A stretch of 64,000 nt of DNA from Clostridiales bacterium (GTDB taxonomy: Bacteria > Bacillota > Clostridia > Oscillospirales > Oscillospiraceae). This document shows, piece after piece, positions 37,307 through 45,741 of the stretch. The stretch covers positions 88,861 to 152,860 of the forward strand of contig JAAVHT010000021.1 of the NCBI GenBank assembly GCA_014799565.1, given 5' to 3'. A program made the position numbers and the translations under genes. Under the pieces are notes generated by a model. It saw only the letters and a list, made by a program, of their open reading frames with translations. It was not told the DNA's origin and ran no database searches. Numbering within the stretch: the first letter of the stretch is position 1; each line of letters begins with the position of its first letter.

Positions 37307-38203
37307 ATGACGCAGCGCCGCACCGATTTGGCGGTGGAAGCCCATCAGCTCTGGCGGGAGGGGGCGCGGGACGCCGCCGCCCTCACCGGCGTCCGGGCGG
37401 AGGAGGGCAGCCGGGAGGGCTTCCCGGTGACCACCGTGACCATCACCAGCCCCGAGGGGGCTCAGGCCCTGGGCAAGCCCCAGGGCGTGTATATTACGAT
37501 TGAATTGAGCGGCCTGCTCCGCCGGGAGGAGGGGGCCTTCGCCCGGGCGGTGGCGGCGGTGGCGGATTCGCTGCGCCCCCTGCTGCCCCAGGACGGCGCC
37601 GCCCTGGTCGTCGGCCTGGGCAACCGGGCGGTGACCCCCGACCTCATCGGCCCGCTGTGTGTGGATCATCTGCTGGTCACCCGCCACCTGGTGGAACAGG
37701 TGCCGGAACACTTCGGCGACCTGCGCCCGGTAGCCGCCGCCGCCCCCGGCGTGCTGGCCTCCACCGGGATGGAGAGCAGCCTGGTGGCCGAGGCCCTCAC
37801 CCGGCGGCTCAAGCCGTCCTGCGTCATCGCCGTGGACGCCCTGGCCTCCCGTTCCCTGGATCGGCTGTGCCGCACGGTGCAGCTGTCCGACACCGGGGTC
37901 ATCCCCGGCTCCGGCGTAGGCAACCACCGCCACCCCCTGAACCGGGACACCCTGGGGGTGCCGGTGTTCACCGTGGGGGTGCCCACCGTGGTGGACGGGG
38001 CCACCCTGGCCCTGGATCTGCTGGAGCAGGCGGGACAGGCCGATTTGGATCGGGGTGACCTGCCCGCTGGAAATGGCTTTTTCGTCACCCCCCGGGAGGT
38101 GGACAGCCACGTGGCCGACCTGGGCAAGGTGCTGGGCTACGCCGTCAGCCGGGCCCTCAACCCGTCGCTGACGGTGGAGGATCTGGACATGCTGCTGGCA
38201 TAG
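37307..38203 (+). CDS. gpr: GPR germination protease
   Basis: RTDLAVEAHQLWREG, LVVGLGNRAVTPDLIGPLCVDHLLVTRHL, SCVIAVDALASRSLDRLCRTVQLSDTGVIPGSGVGNHR; classical divergence from rpsT. Confidence 0.95.
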   Translation: MTQRRTDLAVEAHQLWREGARDAAALTGVRAEEGSREGFPVTTVTITSPEGAQALGKPQGVYITIELSGLLRREEGAFARAVAAVADSLRPLLPQDGAALVVGLGNRAVTPDLIGPLCVDHLLVTRHLVEQVPEHFGDLRPVAAAAPGVLASTGMESSLVAEALTRRLKPSCVIAVDALASRSLDRLCRTVQLSDTGVIPGSGVGNHRHPLNRDTLGVPVFTVGVPTVVDGATLALDLLEQAGQADLDRGDLPAGNGFFVTPREVDSHVADLGKVLGYAVSRALNPSLTVEDLDMLLA

Positions 38204-38327
38204 CAGCGCTGAGCCGCCGCGAACAGGCAAAACGTGGTCGCATCGCGTATTCTGACAATATTTTCGGTTGCTCTTCTCCGCAAGTTTTGGTATACTTTCC
38301 CCATTGAATGCCGAAGGGGACAAGCCT

Positions 38328-39188
38328 ATGAAACAAAAGCTGGACAAGCTGCTGCGCGCCCACCCGCCCATCCGCTTTGCCACCGACGTGGTGGATGTAT
38401 ACTTCACCAAGCGCGTCAGCCGGGCCGCGGCGGAGCTGGCCTACTTTCTCATCCTCACCTTTTTCCCCATCATGATCTGCATCTCCGCCTTCGTCAACGA
38501 GCTGCACCTGGATTTGGCCGCTCTGGTGGATCAGGCCGACCCCTTTCTGCCGGAGGGGGTGCTGGTTCTCTTCCGGGACTACCTCGTCTATATCGACACC
38601 AATCAGTCCACCGCCATGCTGCTCACCGGCGCATTCCTCACCGTGCTGTTCGCCTCCGCCGCCGTGCGGGGGCTGATGAACATCATGCACGAGCTGTATG
38701 GCCGTGCCACCTTCCGTGGATTGTGGCAGCTCATCGCCAGCATCCTGTTCTCCGTGCTGCTGCTGGCCACCATCTACCTGTCCCTGGCGGTGGTGGTCAC
38801 CGGCAACTGGTTCTTCCACCTGCTGGGCCAGGTGCTGAGGCTGGAAAATCTGGTGGAGCAGTCCGGCGCCTGGCAGTCGGTGAAGTACCTCCTGCTGCTG
38901 GCCATGGTGTTCCTGTTCATCCTGCTGCTCTACCGCTTCGCCGCTCCCCTGGACAACCCCCGGCCCCCGGTGGTACCCGGGGCGCTGGCGGCGTCGGCGG
39001 CGCTGGCCATCGCGTCCATGATCTTCTCCATACTCATGGGCAATTCCACCCGGTACTCCCTGATTTACGGCTCCCTGGCCTCGGTCATCATCCTGTTGGT
39101 GTGGCTGTACCTGTGCGGCACCATCCTTATCATGGGCAATGTAGTGAACTATGTCCTCTTTATCCATCGCCGGGAAGCGCGGCGATAG
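38328..39188 (+). CDS. YihY/BrkB family membrane protein
   Basis: RVSRAAAELAYFLILTFFPIMICISAF...LIYGSLASVIILLVWLYLCGTILIMGNVVNYVL. Confidence 0.88.
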   Translation: MKQKLDKLLRAHPPIRFATDVVDVYFTKRVSRAAAELAYFLILTFFPIMICISAFVNELHLDLAALVDQADPFLPEGVLVLFRDYLVYIDTNQSTAMLLTGAFLTVLFASAAVRGLMNIMHELYGRATFRGLWQLIASILFSVLLLATIYLSLAVVVTGNWFFHLLGQVLRLENLVEQSGAWQSVKYLLLLAMVFLFILLLYRFAAPLDNPRPPVVPGALAASAALAIASMIFSILMGNSTRYSLIYGSLASVIILLVWLYLCGTILIMGNVVNYVLFIHRREARR

Positions 39189-39258
39189 GTGCGCATAAAA
39201 TCCCGCTTCCCGCGCACACTATCCCCCGGCGGGTACATACGAGGGGGAGGCGCGGTGT

Positions 39259-39723
39259 ATGTGGCAGATCGGCGTGTGGGAACGGGACGAGGGGCTTGCC
39301 GAGCGGGTGAGCCGTCTGGCGGAGGGCACCCAGACCTTGGTGCGGGCCTGCCGCCACCCGGCGCTGCTGGCGGGCCTTACCCTGGATCTGCTCATCGTCT
39401 CCCCTGGGGCCACCGGCTGGGCGGGGGCCGGCGCCCTCAACTGCCGCACCGCCCTGCTCCCCGGCGGACGATCCGCCCTGACCCGGGCCCTGCCCGCGGG
39501 CATCGTGCTCAGCTACGGCACGTCCAGCCGGAACACCCTCACCCTGTCCAGCCTGGACGGACAGCGGGCCTCGGTGGCGGTACAGCGGGAGTTCATCGAC
39601 CTGGACGGCAAAGCCGTAGACCGGCAGGAGCTTGTCCTGCCCTACGACGGCGGCTCCCCCGATCTGCTGCTGGCGGAGGCGGGGGCGGCGCTGCTGCTGG
39701 GGCGGCTGGCAGAGGAAACCTGA
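39259..39723 (+). CDS. Hypothetical protein
   Basis: 154 aa ORF, GC-typical codon use, followed by terminator; no recognised family. Confidence 0.6.
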   Translation: MWQIGVWERDEGLAERVSRLAEGTQTLVRACRHPALLAGLTLDLLIVSPGATGWAGAGALNCRTALLPGGRSALTRALPAGIVLSYGTSSRNTLTLSSLDGQRASVAVQREFIDLDGKAVDRQELVLPYDGGSPDLLLAEAGAALLLGRLAEET

Positions 39724-39730
39724 ACATGAG

Positions 39731-39761
39731 GAAAGCGGCCCCGAGCGGGCCGCTTTCTTAT
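39731..39761 (+). terminator. Intrinsic terminator
   Basis: GAAAGCGGCCC-CGAGC-GGGCCGCTTTC. Confidence 0.75.
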
Positions 39762-39836
39762 GGGCAGATACCTCTTGCATTTTCGGCTTCGATGGGCTAG
39801 AATCAAGTCAGATATGCGATAGAAAGGGGTAAAACC

Positions 39837-41324
39837 ATGAAAAAACGGTTTTTGACGATGTTCCTGGCACTGGCTCTGTGTTTGGGGCTTGCCGTCCCAG
39901 CGTTCGCGACGGACAATGACGCGGCCGTCAGTGGCACCTGCGGGAAATCCACTACTTGGAGCTTTGACAAGGCCACTGGCACGCTGACTATCAGCGGTAC
40001 GGGATCGATAGACTACTTGAGCGGCGGTAAGTTCACGTTCTACTACCCATGGGAGGGTTTCAAGCAAGAGATCAGGAGCGTGAGCATTGAGGAGGGCGTG
40101 ACCTATATCGGTATGTCAGCGTTCGAGACCTGCGCCAACCTGACGCAGGTCAGCATCCCCCAAAGTGTAACAGGCGTAGGCTTATCCGCATTTTCCGGCA
40201 CCCCATGGCTGGAAAACCAAGGCGAATTTGCAATGATCAACGGCATCCTCATCAAATACCAGGGCGGCGCGGAGAAGGTAGCCATTCCTGAGGGTGTGAC
40301 GTCTATCAACCACGCCGCGTTTGCGCAGGACAAAACAATCACTGAGCTAGCTATCCCGGAGGGCGTGACCTCCTTGGGCCGCTCCGCATTTCTTGGGTGT
40401 GATAATCTCGCCCAAATCACCTTTCCCAGCACCCTGCGGGAGGTAGGTGCCGACTGCTTCAGCTACACCAGGTGGCTGGAAAATCAGAGGACGGCGGGGG
40501 ACTTCATTTTGGCCGGCCCCGTGCTGCTGAAGTACCAGGGAAAGGGCGGCAACGTGGCTATCCCCGATGGCGTGGCTTATGTGGAGGGTGCGGCTTTCAC
40601 TTGGTCGTCCTGGTTTCCGTTCGCGGAGGATCTGGAGCTTGACACCCTTACCGTCCCGACCAGTATGTGCGACTTAAACGCAGATTTGGCTTTCTCTGGG
40701 AGCACCCCCAAGAGCGTGATCTATGGGGGCTCCCGTGAACAGTGGAGCATGATAGAAAACACCGCATGGCACGACGGCGCTCAGGTTCCGGTCTACTGTG
40801 CGGACGGAGAAGACCTTACCTATACATTCACCGACGTGCCCAGCTGGTTTGAGAAAGAGGTGGCCTGGGCCGCCCAGAAGGGCATCACCAACGGCTACGG
40901 CGGCAGCACCACCTTCGCCCCCACCATAGACTGCACCCAGATCCAAATCCTCACCATGCTGTGGCGGGCGGAGGACAGGCCCACCAGCGACAACACGGCC
41001 TTCTCCGACCTGGCCGGCGACTATGCCCCCGCCGCCAATTGGGCCTATGACCAGGAAATAATTGATGATTCCTTCCACCCCGACTCCCCCTGCACCCGCG
41101 CCCAGGCCGTGCAGTATATCTGGCAGGCCCTGGGCAAGCAGGAAGCCAAAACAGCCGCCAGCTTCTCCGATGTAGCCGCCGACGCGTCCTATGCCGATGC
41201 GGTGTCCTGGGCCGTGGAGAAGGGTGTGACCAAGGGCTACGGCGGCAGCGACACCTTTGCCCCGGATCGGGTGTGCAATCGTGGTGAGATCGTGGCGTTC
41301 CTCTACCGGGCCTATAACAACTAA
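39837..41324 (+). CDS. Secreted BspA-type leucine-rich-repeat protein with C-terminal S-layer homology (SLH) domains
   Basis: signal peptide MKKRFLTMFLALALCLGLAVPAFA; LRR_5 units (VTYIGMSAFETCANLTQVSIPQSVTGVGLSAF); SLH motifs FTDVPSWFEKEVAWAAQKGITNGYGGSTTFAP and FSDVAADASYADAVSWAVEKGVTKGYGGSDTFAPDRVCNRGEIVAFLYRA. Confidence 0.9.
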   Translation: MKKRFLTMFLALALCLGLAVPAFATDNDAAVSGTCGKSTTWSFDKATGTLTISGTGSIDYLSGGKFTFYYPWEGFKQEIRSVSIEEGVTYIGMSAFETCANLTQVSIPQSVTGVGLSAFSGTPWLENQGEFAMINGILIKYQGGAEKVAIPEGVTSINHAAFAQDKTITELAIPEGVTSLGRSAFLGCDNLAQITFPSTLREVGADCFSYTRWLENQRTAGDFILAGPVLLKYQGKGGNVAIPDGVAYVEGAAFTWSSWFPFAEDLELDTLTVPTSMCDLNADLAFSGSTPKSVIYGGSREQWSMIENTAWHDGAQVPVYCADGEDLTYTFTDVPSWFEKEVAWAAQKGITNGYGGSTTFAPTIDCTQIQILTMLWRAEDRPTSDNTAFSDLAGDYAPAANWAYDQEIIDDSFHPDSPCTRAQAVQYIWQALGKQEAKTAASFSDVAADASYADAVSWAVEKGVTKGYGGSDTFAPDRVCNRGEIVAFLYRAYNN

Positions 41325-41334
41325 AGTAACGCAC

Positions 41335-41369
41335 AAAAGGGCCTCCGCCGTGGCGGAGGCCCTTTTATT
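41335..41369 (+). terminator. Intrinsic terminator
   Basis: AAAAGGGCCTCCGCC-GT-GGCGGAGGCCCTTTT. Confidence 0.88.
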
Positions 41370-41453
41370 GCGGGCGGCTTTTTTCCGCTTTCCCTCTTTA
41401 CGTCCCCAAAACGATGTGATATAATTCCAGCTATCAGATTGGAGGGACTTTTC

Positions 41454-41987
41454 ATGGAGGAACTGGCCGAACTGAAACAGCAGCTAACCGATCAGCGTCC
41501 AGACGGCTGGGACGATCTGCCCGACATTCCGCTGTACATGGATCAGGTGGTGTCCTACCTGTCCCGGCAGATGATCTCCATTGGCGACGGCGACCCCCTC
41601 ACCTCCGCCATGATCAACAATTACATCAAGGACGGTTTGGTGGAGCGGGCCAATGGGAAAAAATACGGTCAGGAACATCTGGCCTATCTCACCGCCATCA
41701 GCGCCTTGAAGCAGGTCATGTCGGTGCGGGAGATGAAGGTGCTGACCACCGTGGGCCGGGAAATGCGCTCCACGGACAAGCAGTACGAGTATTTCTGCCG
41801 CTATCTGGACGAGGCCATGGCGGACACCGCCGAGCATATCGAGGAGGATATCGCCGACCAGGATCTGCCCAAGCTGGTGCTGGACCTGGCCATGCGCAGC
41901 TACGCCAACGGTCTGGCCTGCCACCGGGCCCTGGCCATTCTGGCCCAGCGCACAGGGCATGAGGATCTTTTGAAAAAGAAAAAGTAA
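41454..41987 (+). CDS. DUF1836-type regulator-like protein
   Basis: YMDQVVSYLSRQMISIGDGDPLTSAMINNYIKDGLVERANGKKYGQEHLAYLTAISALKQVMSVREM; start 41439 also possible. Confidence 0.75.
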   Translation: MEELAELKQQLTDQRPDGWDDLPDIPLYMDQVVSYLSRQMISIGDGDPLTSAMINNYIKDGLVERANGKKYGQEHLAYLTAISALKQVMSVREMKVLTTVGREMRSTDKQYEYFCRYLDEAMADTAEHIEEDIADQDLPKLVLDLAMRSYANGLACHRALAILAQRTGHEDLLKKKK

Positions 41988-42039
41988 TCTCCGGCCTTGT
42001 GAGGTCGTTAGATGTATCTTAAATTTGGAGGAACTGACC

Positions 42040-42912
42040 ATGAGCAACTATGTCATTATCACCGATTCGTCCTGCGACCTGCCCGACAGCCTGGTGAAGG
42101 AGCTGGAGCTGGAAGTGCTCCCCCTGGCCTTCATCATGGACGGCAAGACCTATCGGAATTACCCGGATAACCGCGAGATGTCCCCCGAGACGTTCTACGG
42201 CAAGCAGAAGGAGGGCCTCATGGCCACCACCAACGCCGTCAACGTGGGCGAGGCCACCGACGCCATCGAGGCTGTCTTGAAGCAGGGGAAGGACGCGCTG
42301 GTGCTGGCCTTCTCCTCGGGGCTGTCCACCACCTACAACTCCTTCAAGATCGCGGCGGACGAGCTGGCGGAGCAGTATCCCGACCGCAAGGTGTACGCCG
42401 TGGACACCCTGTGCGCCTCTCTGGGCCAGGGGATGCTGGTGTACCAGGCGGCCAAGCTGCGCCAGGAGGGCAAGTCCATCGAGGAAGTGCGGGACTGGGT
42501 GGAGGCCAACAAGCTGAACCAGTGCCATTGGTTCACGGTCAACGACCTGTTCTTCCTGAAGAAGGGCGGGCGGGTATCCGCCGCCACCGCCGTGGTGGGC
42601 ACCATGCTCCAGATCAAGCCCGTGATGCACGTGGATAACGAGGGCCACCTCATCAAGGTGGACACCGCCCGGGGCCGCAAGGCGTCCCTCAAGGCCCTGG
42701 TGGACAAGGTGGGCGAGCTGGCGGAGGATCCCGCCTCCCAGACCATGTTTATCAGCAACAGCGACTGCATCGAGGACGCCCAATTCGTGGCGGACGAGGT
42801 CAAAAAGCAGTACGGCACCAAGGAGATCATCATCAACTCCATCGGCCCCGTCATCGGCGCCCACACCGGGCCGGGGTGCGTGGCCCTGTTTTTCATGGGC
42901 AAGCATCGCTGA
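42040..42912 (+). CDS. DegV family fatty-acid-binding protein
   Basis: YVIITDSSCDLPDSLVKELELEVLPLAFIMDG...AFSSGLSTTYNSF...GPVIGAHTGPGCVALFFMG; start ATG 42040. Confidence 0.95.
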   Translation: MSNYVIITDSSCDLPDSLVKELELEVLPLAFIMDGKTYRNYPDNREMSPETFYGKQKEGLMATTNAVNVGEATDAIEAVLKQGKDALVLAFSSGLSTTYNSFKIAADELAEQYPDRKVYAVDTLCASLGQGMLVYQAAKLRQEGKSIEEVRDWVEANKLNQCHWFTVNDLFFLKKGGRVSAATAVVGTMLQIKPVMHVDNEGHLIKVDTARGRKASLKALVDKVGELAEDPASQTMFISNSDCIEDAQFVADEVKKQYGTKEIIINSIGPVIGAHTGPGCVALFFMGKHR

Positions 42913-42930
42913 AAATTCACATAAACCATC

Positions 42931-42970
42931 AAAAACCAGCCTCTTTTCCAGCAAAAGAGGCTGGTTTTAT
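42931..42970 (+). terminator. Intrinsic terminator
   Basis: AAAACCAGCCTCTTTT-CCAGC-AAAAGAGGCTGGTTTT. Confidence 0.85.
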
Positions 42971-42998
42971 GTTCCACAAAATTTTTTGCCCTCTCCTA

Positions 42999-43047
42999 TT
43001 GACAAACAGGCACAGTCCGTCTATACTGTGTATATCGTATATATACA
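42999..43047 (+). promoter_or_regulatory. Promoter and palindromic operator upstream of gntR-ABC operon
   Basis: TTGACA 42999-43004, 17-bp spacer, TATACT 43022-43027; inverted repeat TGTATAT (43029-43035) N5 ATATACA (43041-43047). Confidence 0.8.
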
Positions 43048-43092
43048 ATATTTCGGAGGCCGCTGACGAGCGGGCTCCCCAAGAGGTGTACC

Positions 43093-43467
43093 ATGGACAT
43101 CATCATCAGCAATTCCTCCGGCGTGCCGATCTATGAGCAGATCGTCCGCCAGCTGAAAGGGCTCATCCTTTCCGGCCAGCTTCCCGAGGGCGAGGCCCTG
43201 CCCTCCATGCGTCTTCTGGCCCGCGACCTGCGCATCTCCGTCATCACCACCAAACGGGCCTACGAGGAACTGGAGCGGGAGGGTTTTCTCACCACCGTCC
43301 CCGGCAAGGGCTGCTTTGTGGCCGCCCAGAACCGGGAGACAAGGCGGGAGGCTGTGCTGTGCCAAATCGAAGAGCACCTGTCCCAGGCGGTGGACGCCGC
43401 CCGGGCGGGGGCCGTGGGCCTGGAAGAACTCACCGAAATGCTAAACACATTGTATAACGAGGATTAG
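43093..43467 (+). CDS. GntR family (YtrA-type) transcriptional regulator
   Basis: GVPIYEQIVRQLKGLILSGQLPEGEALPSMRLLARDLRISVITTKRAYEELEREGFLTTVPGKGCFVA. Confidence 0.93.
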   Translation: MDIIISNSSGVPIYEQIVRQLKGLILSGQLPEGEALPSMRLLARDLRISVITTKRAYEELEREGFLTTVPGKGCFVAAQNRETRREAVLCQIEEHLSQAVDAARAGAVGLEELTEMLNTLYNED

Positions 43468-43469
43468 TT

Positions 43470-44318
43470 ATGACAAATTGTATTGAAATCAAGGGGCTGG
43501 CAAAGGAGTACAAAACCTTCACCCTGGGCCCCATCGACCTGACCGTCCCCGGCGGCTCCATCCTGGGCCTCATCGGGGAAAACGGCGCGGGCAAGACCAC
43601 CCTCATCAAGTCCATGCTGGGCATCACCAAGCCCAGTGGCGGTAGCGTCACCCTGCTGGGCACCGACCCCGACCACGCCAAGGAGGACATCGGCGTGGTC
43701 ATGGACGACTGCTTCTTCTCCGAGTACCTGCGGGTGAGGGACGTGAACAGTGTCCTGAGCCATGTGTACAAGGGCTGGGACAAGGGGCTGTTTGCGGACT
43801 ATCTGGACAAATTTGGCCTCTCCGGGGCAAAAAACATCAAGGAGCTGTCCCGGGGAATGCGGATGAAGCTGTCCCTGGCGGCGGCGCTGGCCCACCGGCC
43901 CCGCCTCCTGCTGCTGGACGAGGCCACGGCGGGGCTGGACCCAGTGGTACGGGACGAAATTCTGGACGAGTTCCTAGCCTTCGTCTCCGACGAGGAGCAC
44001 GCCATCCTCATCTCCAGCCACATCACCTCCGACCTGGAAAAGGTGGCGGACTACATCGCCTACCTCCACCAGGGTAAACTGCTGATGTGCGACGAGAAGG
44101 ATATGCTTCTAGAGAGCTACGGGCGGCTTGTGTGTACCAAAGCGGATTTGGAGCAGATAGACCGGGGCTACCTCGTCAGCACCCGGAAAAGCCAGTATTC
44201 CGCCGAGGCCCTCATCCGGCACAAGAGCGATTTCAAGCGCCTCTATCCCCGCCTGACGGTGGAGCCGGTGACACTGGACGAGCTGATGGTATTCGTGGTA
44301 AAGGGGGAGAAAACATGA
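43470..44318 (+). CDS. ABC transporter ATP-binding protein
   Basis: GLIGENGAGKTTLIKSMLG, ELSRGMRMKLSLAAALAHRPRLLLLDEATAGLDP. Confidence 0.95.
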   Translation: MTNCIEIKGLAKEYKTFTLGPIDLTVPGGSILGLIGENGAGKTTLIKSMLGITKPSGGSVTLLGTDPDHAKEDIGVVMDDCFFSEYLRVRDVNSVLSHVYKGWDKGLFADYLDKFGLSGAKNIKELSRGMRMKLSLAAALAHRPRLLLLDEATAGLDPVVRDEILDEFLAFVSDEEHAILISSHITSDLEKVADYIAYLHQGKLLMCDEKDMLLESYGRLVCTKADLEQIDRGYLVSTRKSQYSAEALIRHKSDFKRLYPRLTVEPVTLDELMVFVVKGEKT

Positions 44319-44965
44319 CCGGGCTGGTAATCAAGGATTTTCTCATCCTGCGCAAGAGCCTGCGCAGCTACCTGATGATTCTGGTGATCTACACGGCGAT
44401 CGCCTTTTCCGGCTTCTGGAACGCGTCCTTTATCGGCGGCTTCATGATGGTGATGGTGAGCGTGCTGCCCATGAACGTGTTCGCCTACGATAAGCAGGCC
44501 AAATGGGACACCTACGGCCTGGCCCTGCCGGTGGGGCGCACCAAAACGGTGTGTGCCCGGTATCTCTGCGTCCTGCTCCTGTGCCTGGGCAGCGTGGTCA
44601 TGGCGGCCATGGCCGGGGCGGTGCTGTACGCTATGGGGCGCCTGGAGGAGCCCGCCGAGTTTTTGATCACCTGCGCCCTCATGGGCCTGCTGGCGGTATT
44701 GCTCAACGCGGTCATCCTGCCCTTCCTGTACAAATTCGGCCCGGAGCAGGCCCGGATCGCGCTGTTCGTCCTGATGGGCTTCATCGTGCTGCTGGGCTGG
44801 CTGTTCCTGATCCCGCTGGGGGGCATAGAGTGGCTCAAGACCCTGGGAGAGCCCACCCCCGCCCAAATCGCCTCCATTCCCTTCATTGCAGCAATTGTGG
44901 GCGTTGTCCTGCTGGCAGTGTCTTTCCTGCTGTCCCGGCATTTCTATGGAACAAAAGACGTGTAA
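44315..44965 (+). CDS. ABC-2 type permease
   Basis: 216 aa, six TM segments; ATGA overlap with ATPase gene. Confidence 0.85.
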   Translation: MTGLVIKDFLILRKSLRSYLMILVIYTAIAFSGFWNASFIGGFMMVMVSVLPMNVFAYDKQAKWDTYGLALPVGRTKTVCARYLCVLLLCLGSVVMAAMAGAVLYAMGRLEEPAEFLITCALMGLLAVLLNAVILPFLYKFGPEQARIALFVLMGFIVLLGWLFLIPLGGIEWLKTLGEPTPAQIASIPFIAAIVGVVLLAVSFLLSRHFYGTKDV

Positions 44966-44970
44966 ACCAC

Positions 44971-45003
44971 AAGCGCCCCGCCGCTGGCGGGGCGTTTGCT
45001 TTG
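44971..45003 (+). terminator. Intrinsic terminator
   Basis: CGCCCCGCC-GCT-GGCGGGGCG with following T-rich stretch. Confidence 0.7.
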
Positions 45004-45083
45004 CCTGTTTTCAGACGTGGGCGGGCAAAACAGCGATGCAAAAATGATGGGCATCGGTGTATAATAGAATCGGAGGTGTTCCC

Positions 45084-45740
45084 ATGAACAAGATCCTGAT
45101 TGCAGAGGATGAACCCCCCATCGCCAACCTGGTCAAAACCGCCCTGGACGGCCCGGACTACCGCTGTACCTGGGCCGCCGACGGCATCGCGGCCGCGGAT
45201 CTGCTGGAGCGGGAGCCCTTTGACCTGGTGCTGCTGGACATCATGCTCCCCGGGGCGGACGGCTACGAGGTGCTGGAATACTGCCGGACACTGGACATAC
45301 CTGTCATCTTCCTCACCGCCAAGGGGACGGTGGAGGATCGGGTACGGGGTCTGCGGCTGGGCGCTGAGGACTACATCACCAAGCCCTTTGAGCTGATGGA
45401 GCTGCTGGCCCGGGTGGAAACGGTGCTGCGCCGGTGCGGCAAGACGGGGCGGGTGCTATCCCTGCCGCCGGACATCGAGATCGACACCGCCGCCCACACG
45501 GTGCGCCGGGGCGGCGCGGCCGTGGCGCTGACTGCCAAGGAGTACGACCTCCTGCTGCTGTTCGTCCAGAATAAAAATATCGCCCTATACCGGGACCGCA
45601 TTTACGAAAAGGTATGGGGGGACGAGTATCTGGGGGACAGCCGCACCGTGGATCTGCACATACAGCGGATGCGCAAGAAACTGGGGCTGGAAAAGCGGCT
45701 GGTGGCAGTATACAAAGTGGGCTACCGATTAGAGGTGTGA
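45084..45740 (+). CDS. OmpR-family response regulator
   Basis: KILIAEDEPPIANLVKTAL...LVLLDIMLPGADGYEVLEYC, C-terminal winged helix DSRTVDLHIQRMRKKLGLEKRLVAVYKVGYRLE. Confidence 0.95.
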   Translation: MNKILIAEDEPPIANLVKTALDGPDYRCTWAADGIAAADLLEREPFDLVLLDIMLPGADGYEVLEYCRTLDIPVIFLTAKGTVEDRVRGLRLGAEDYITKPFELMELLARVETVLRRCGKTGRVLSLPPDIEIDTAAHTVRRGGAAVALTAKEYDLLLLFVQNKNIALYRDRIYEKVWGDEYLGDSRTVDLHIQRMRKKLGLEKRLVAVYKVGYRLEV

Positions 45741-45741
45741 C

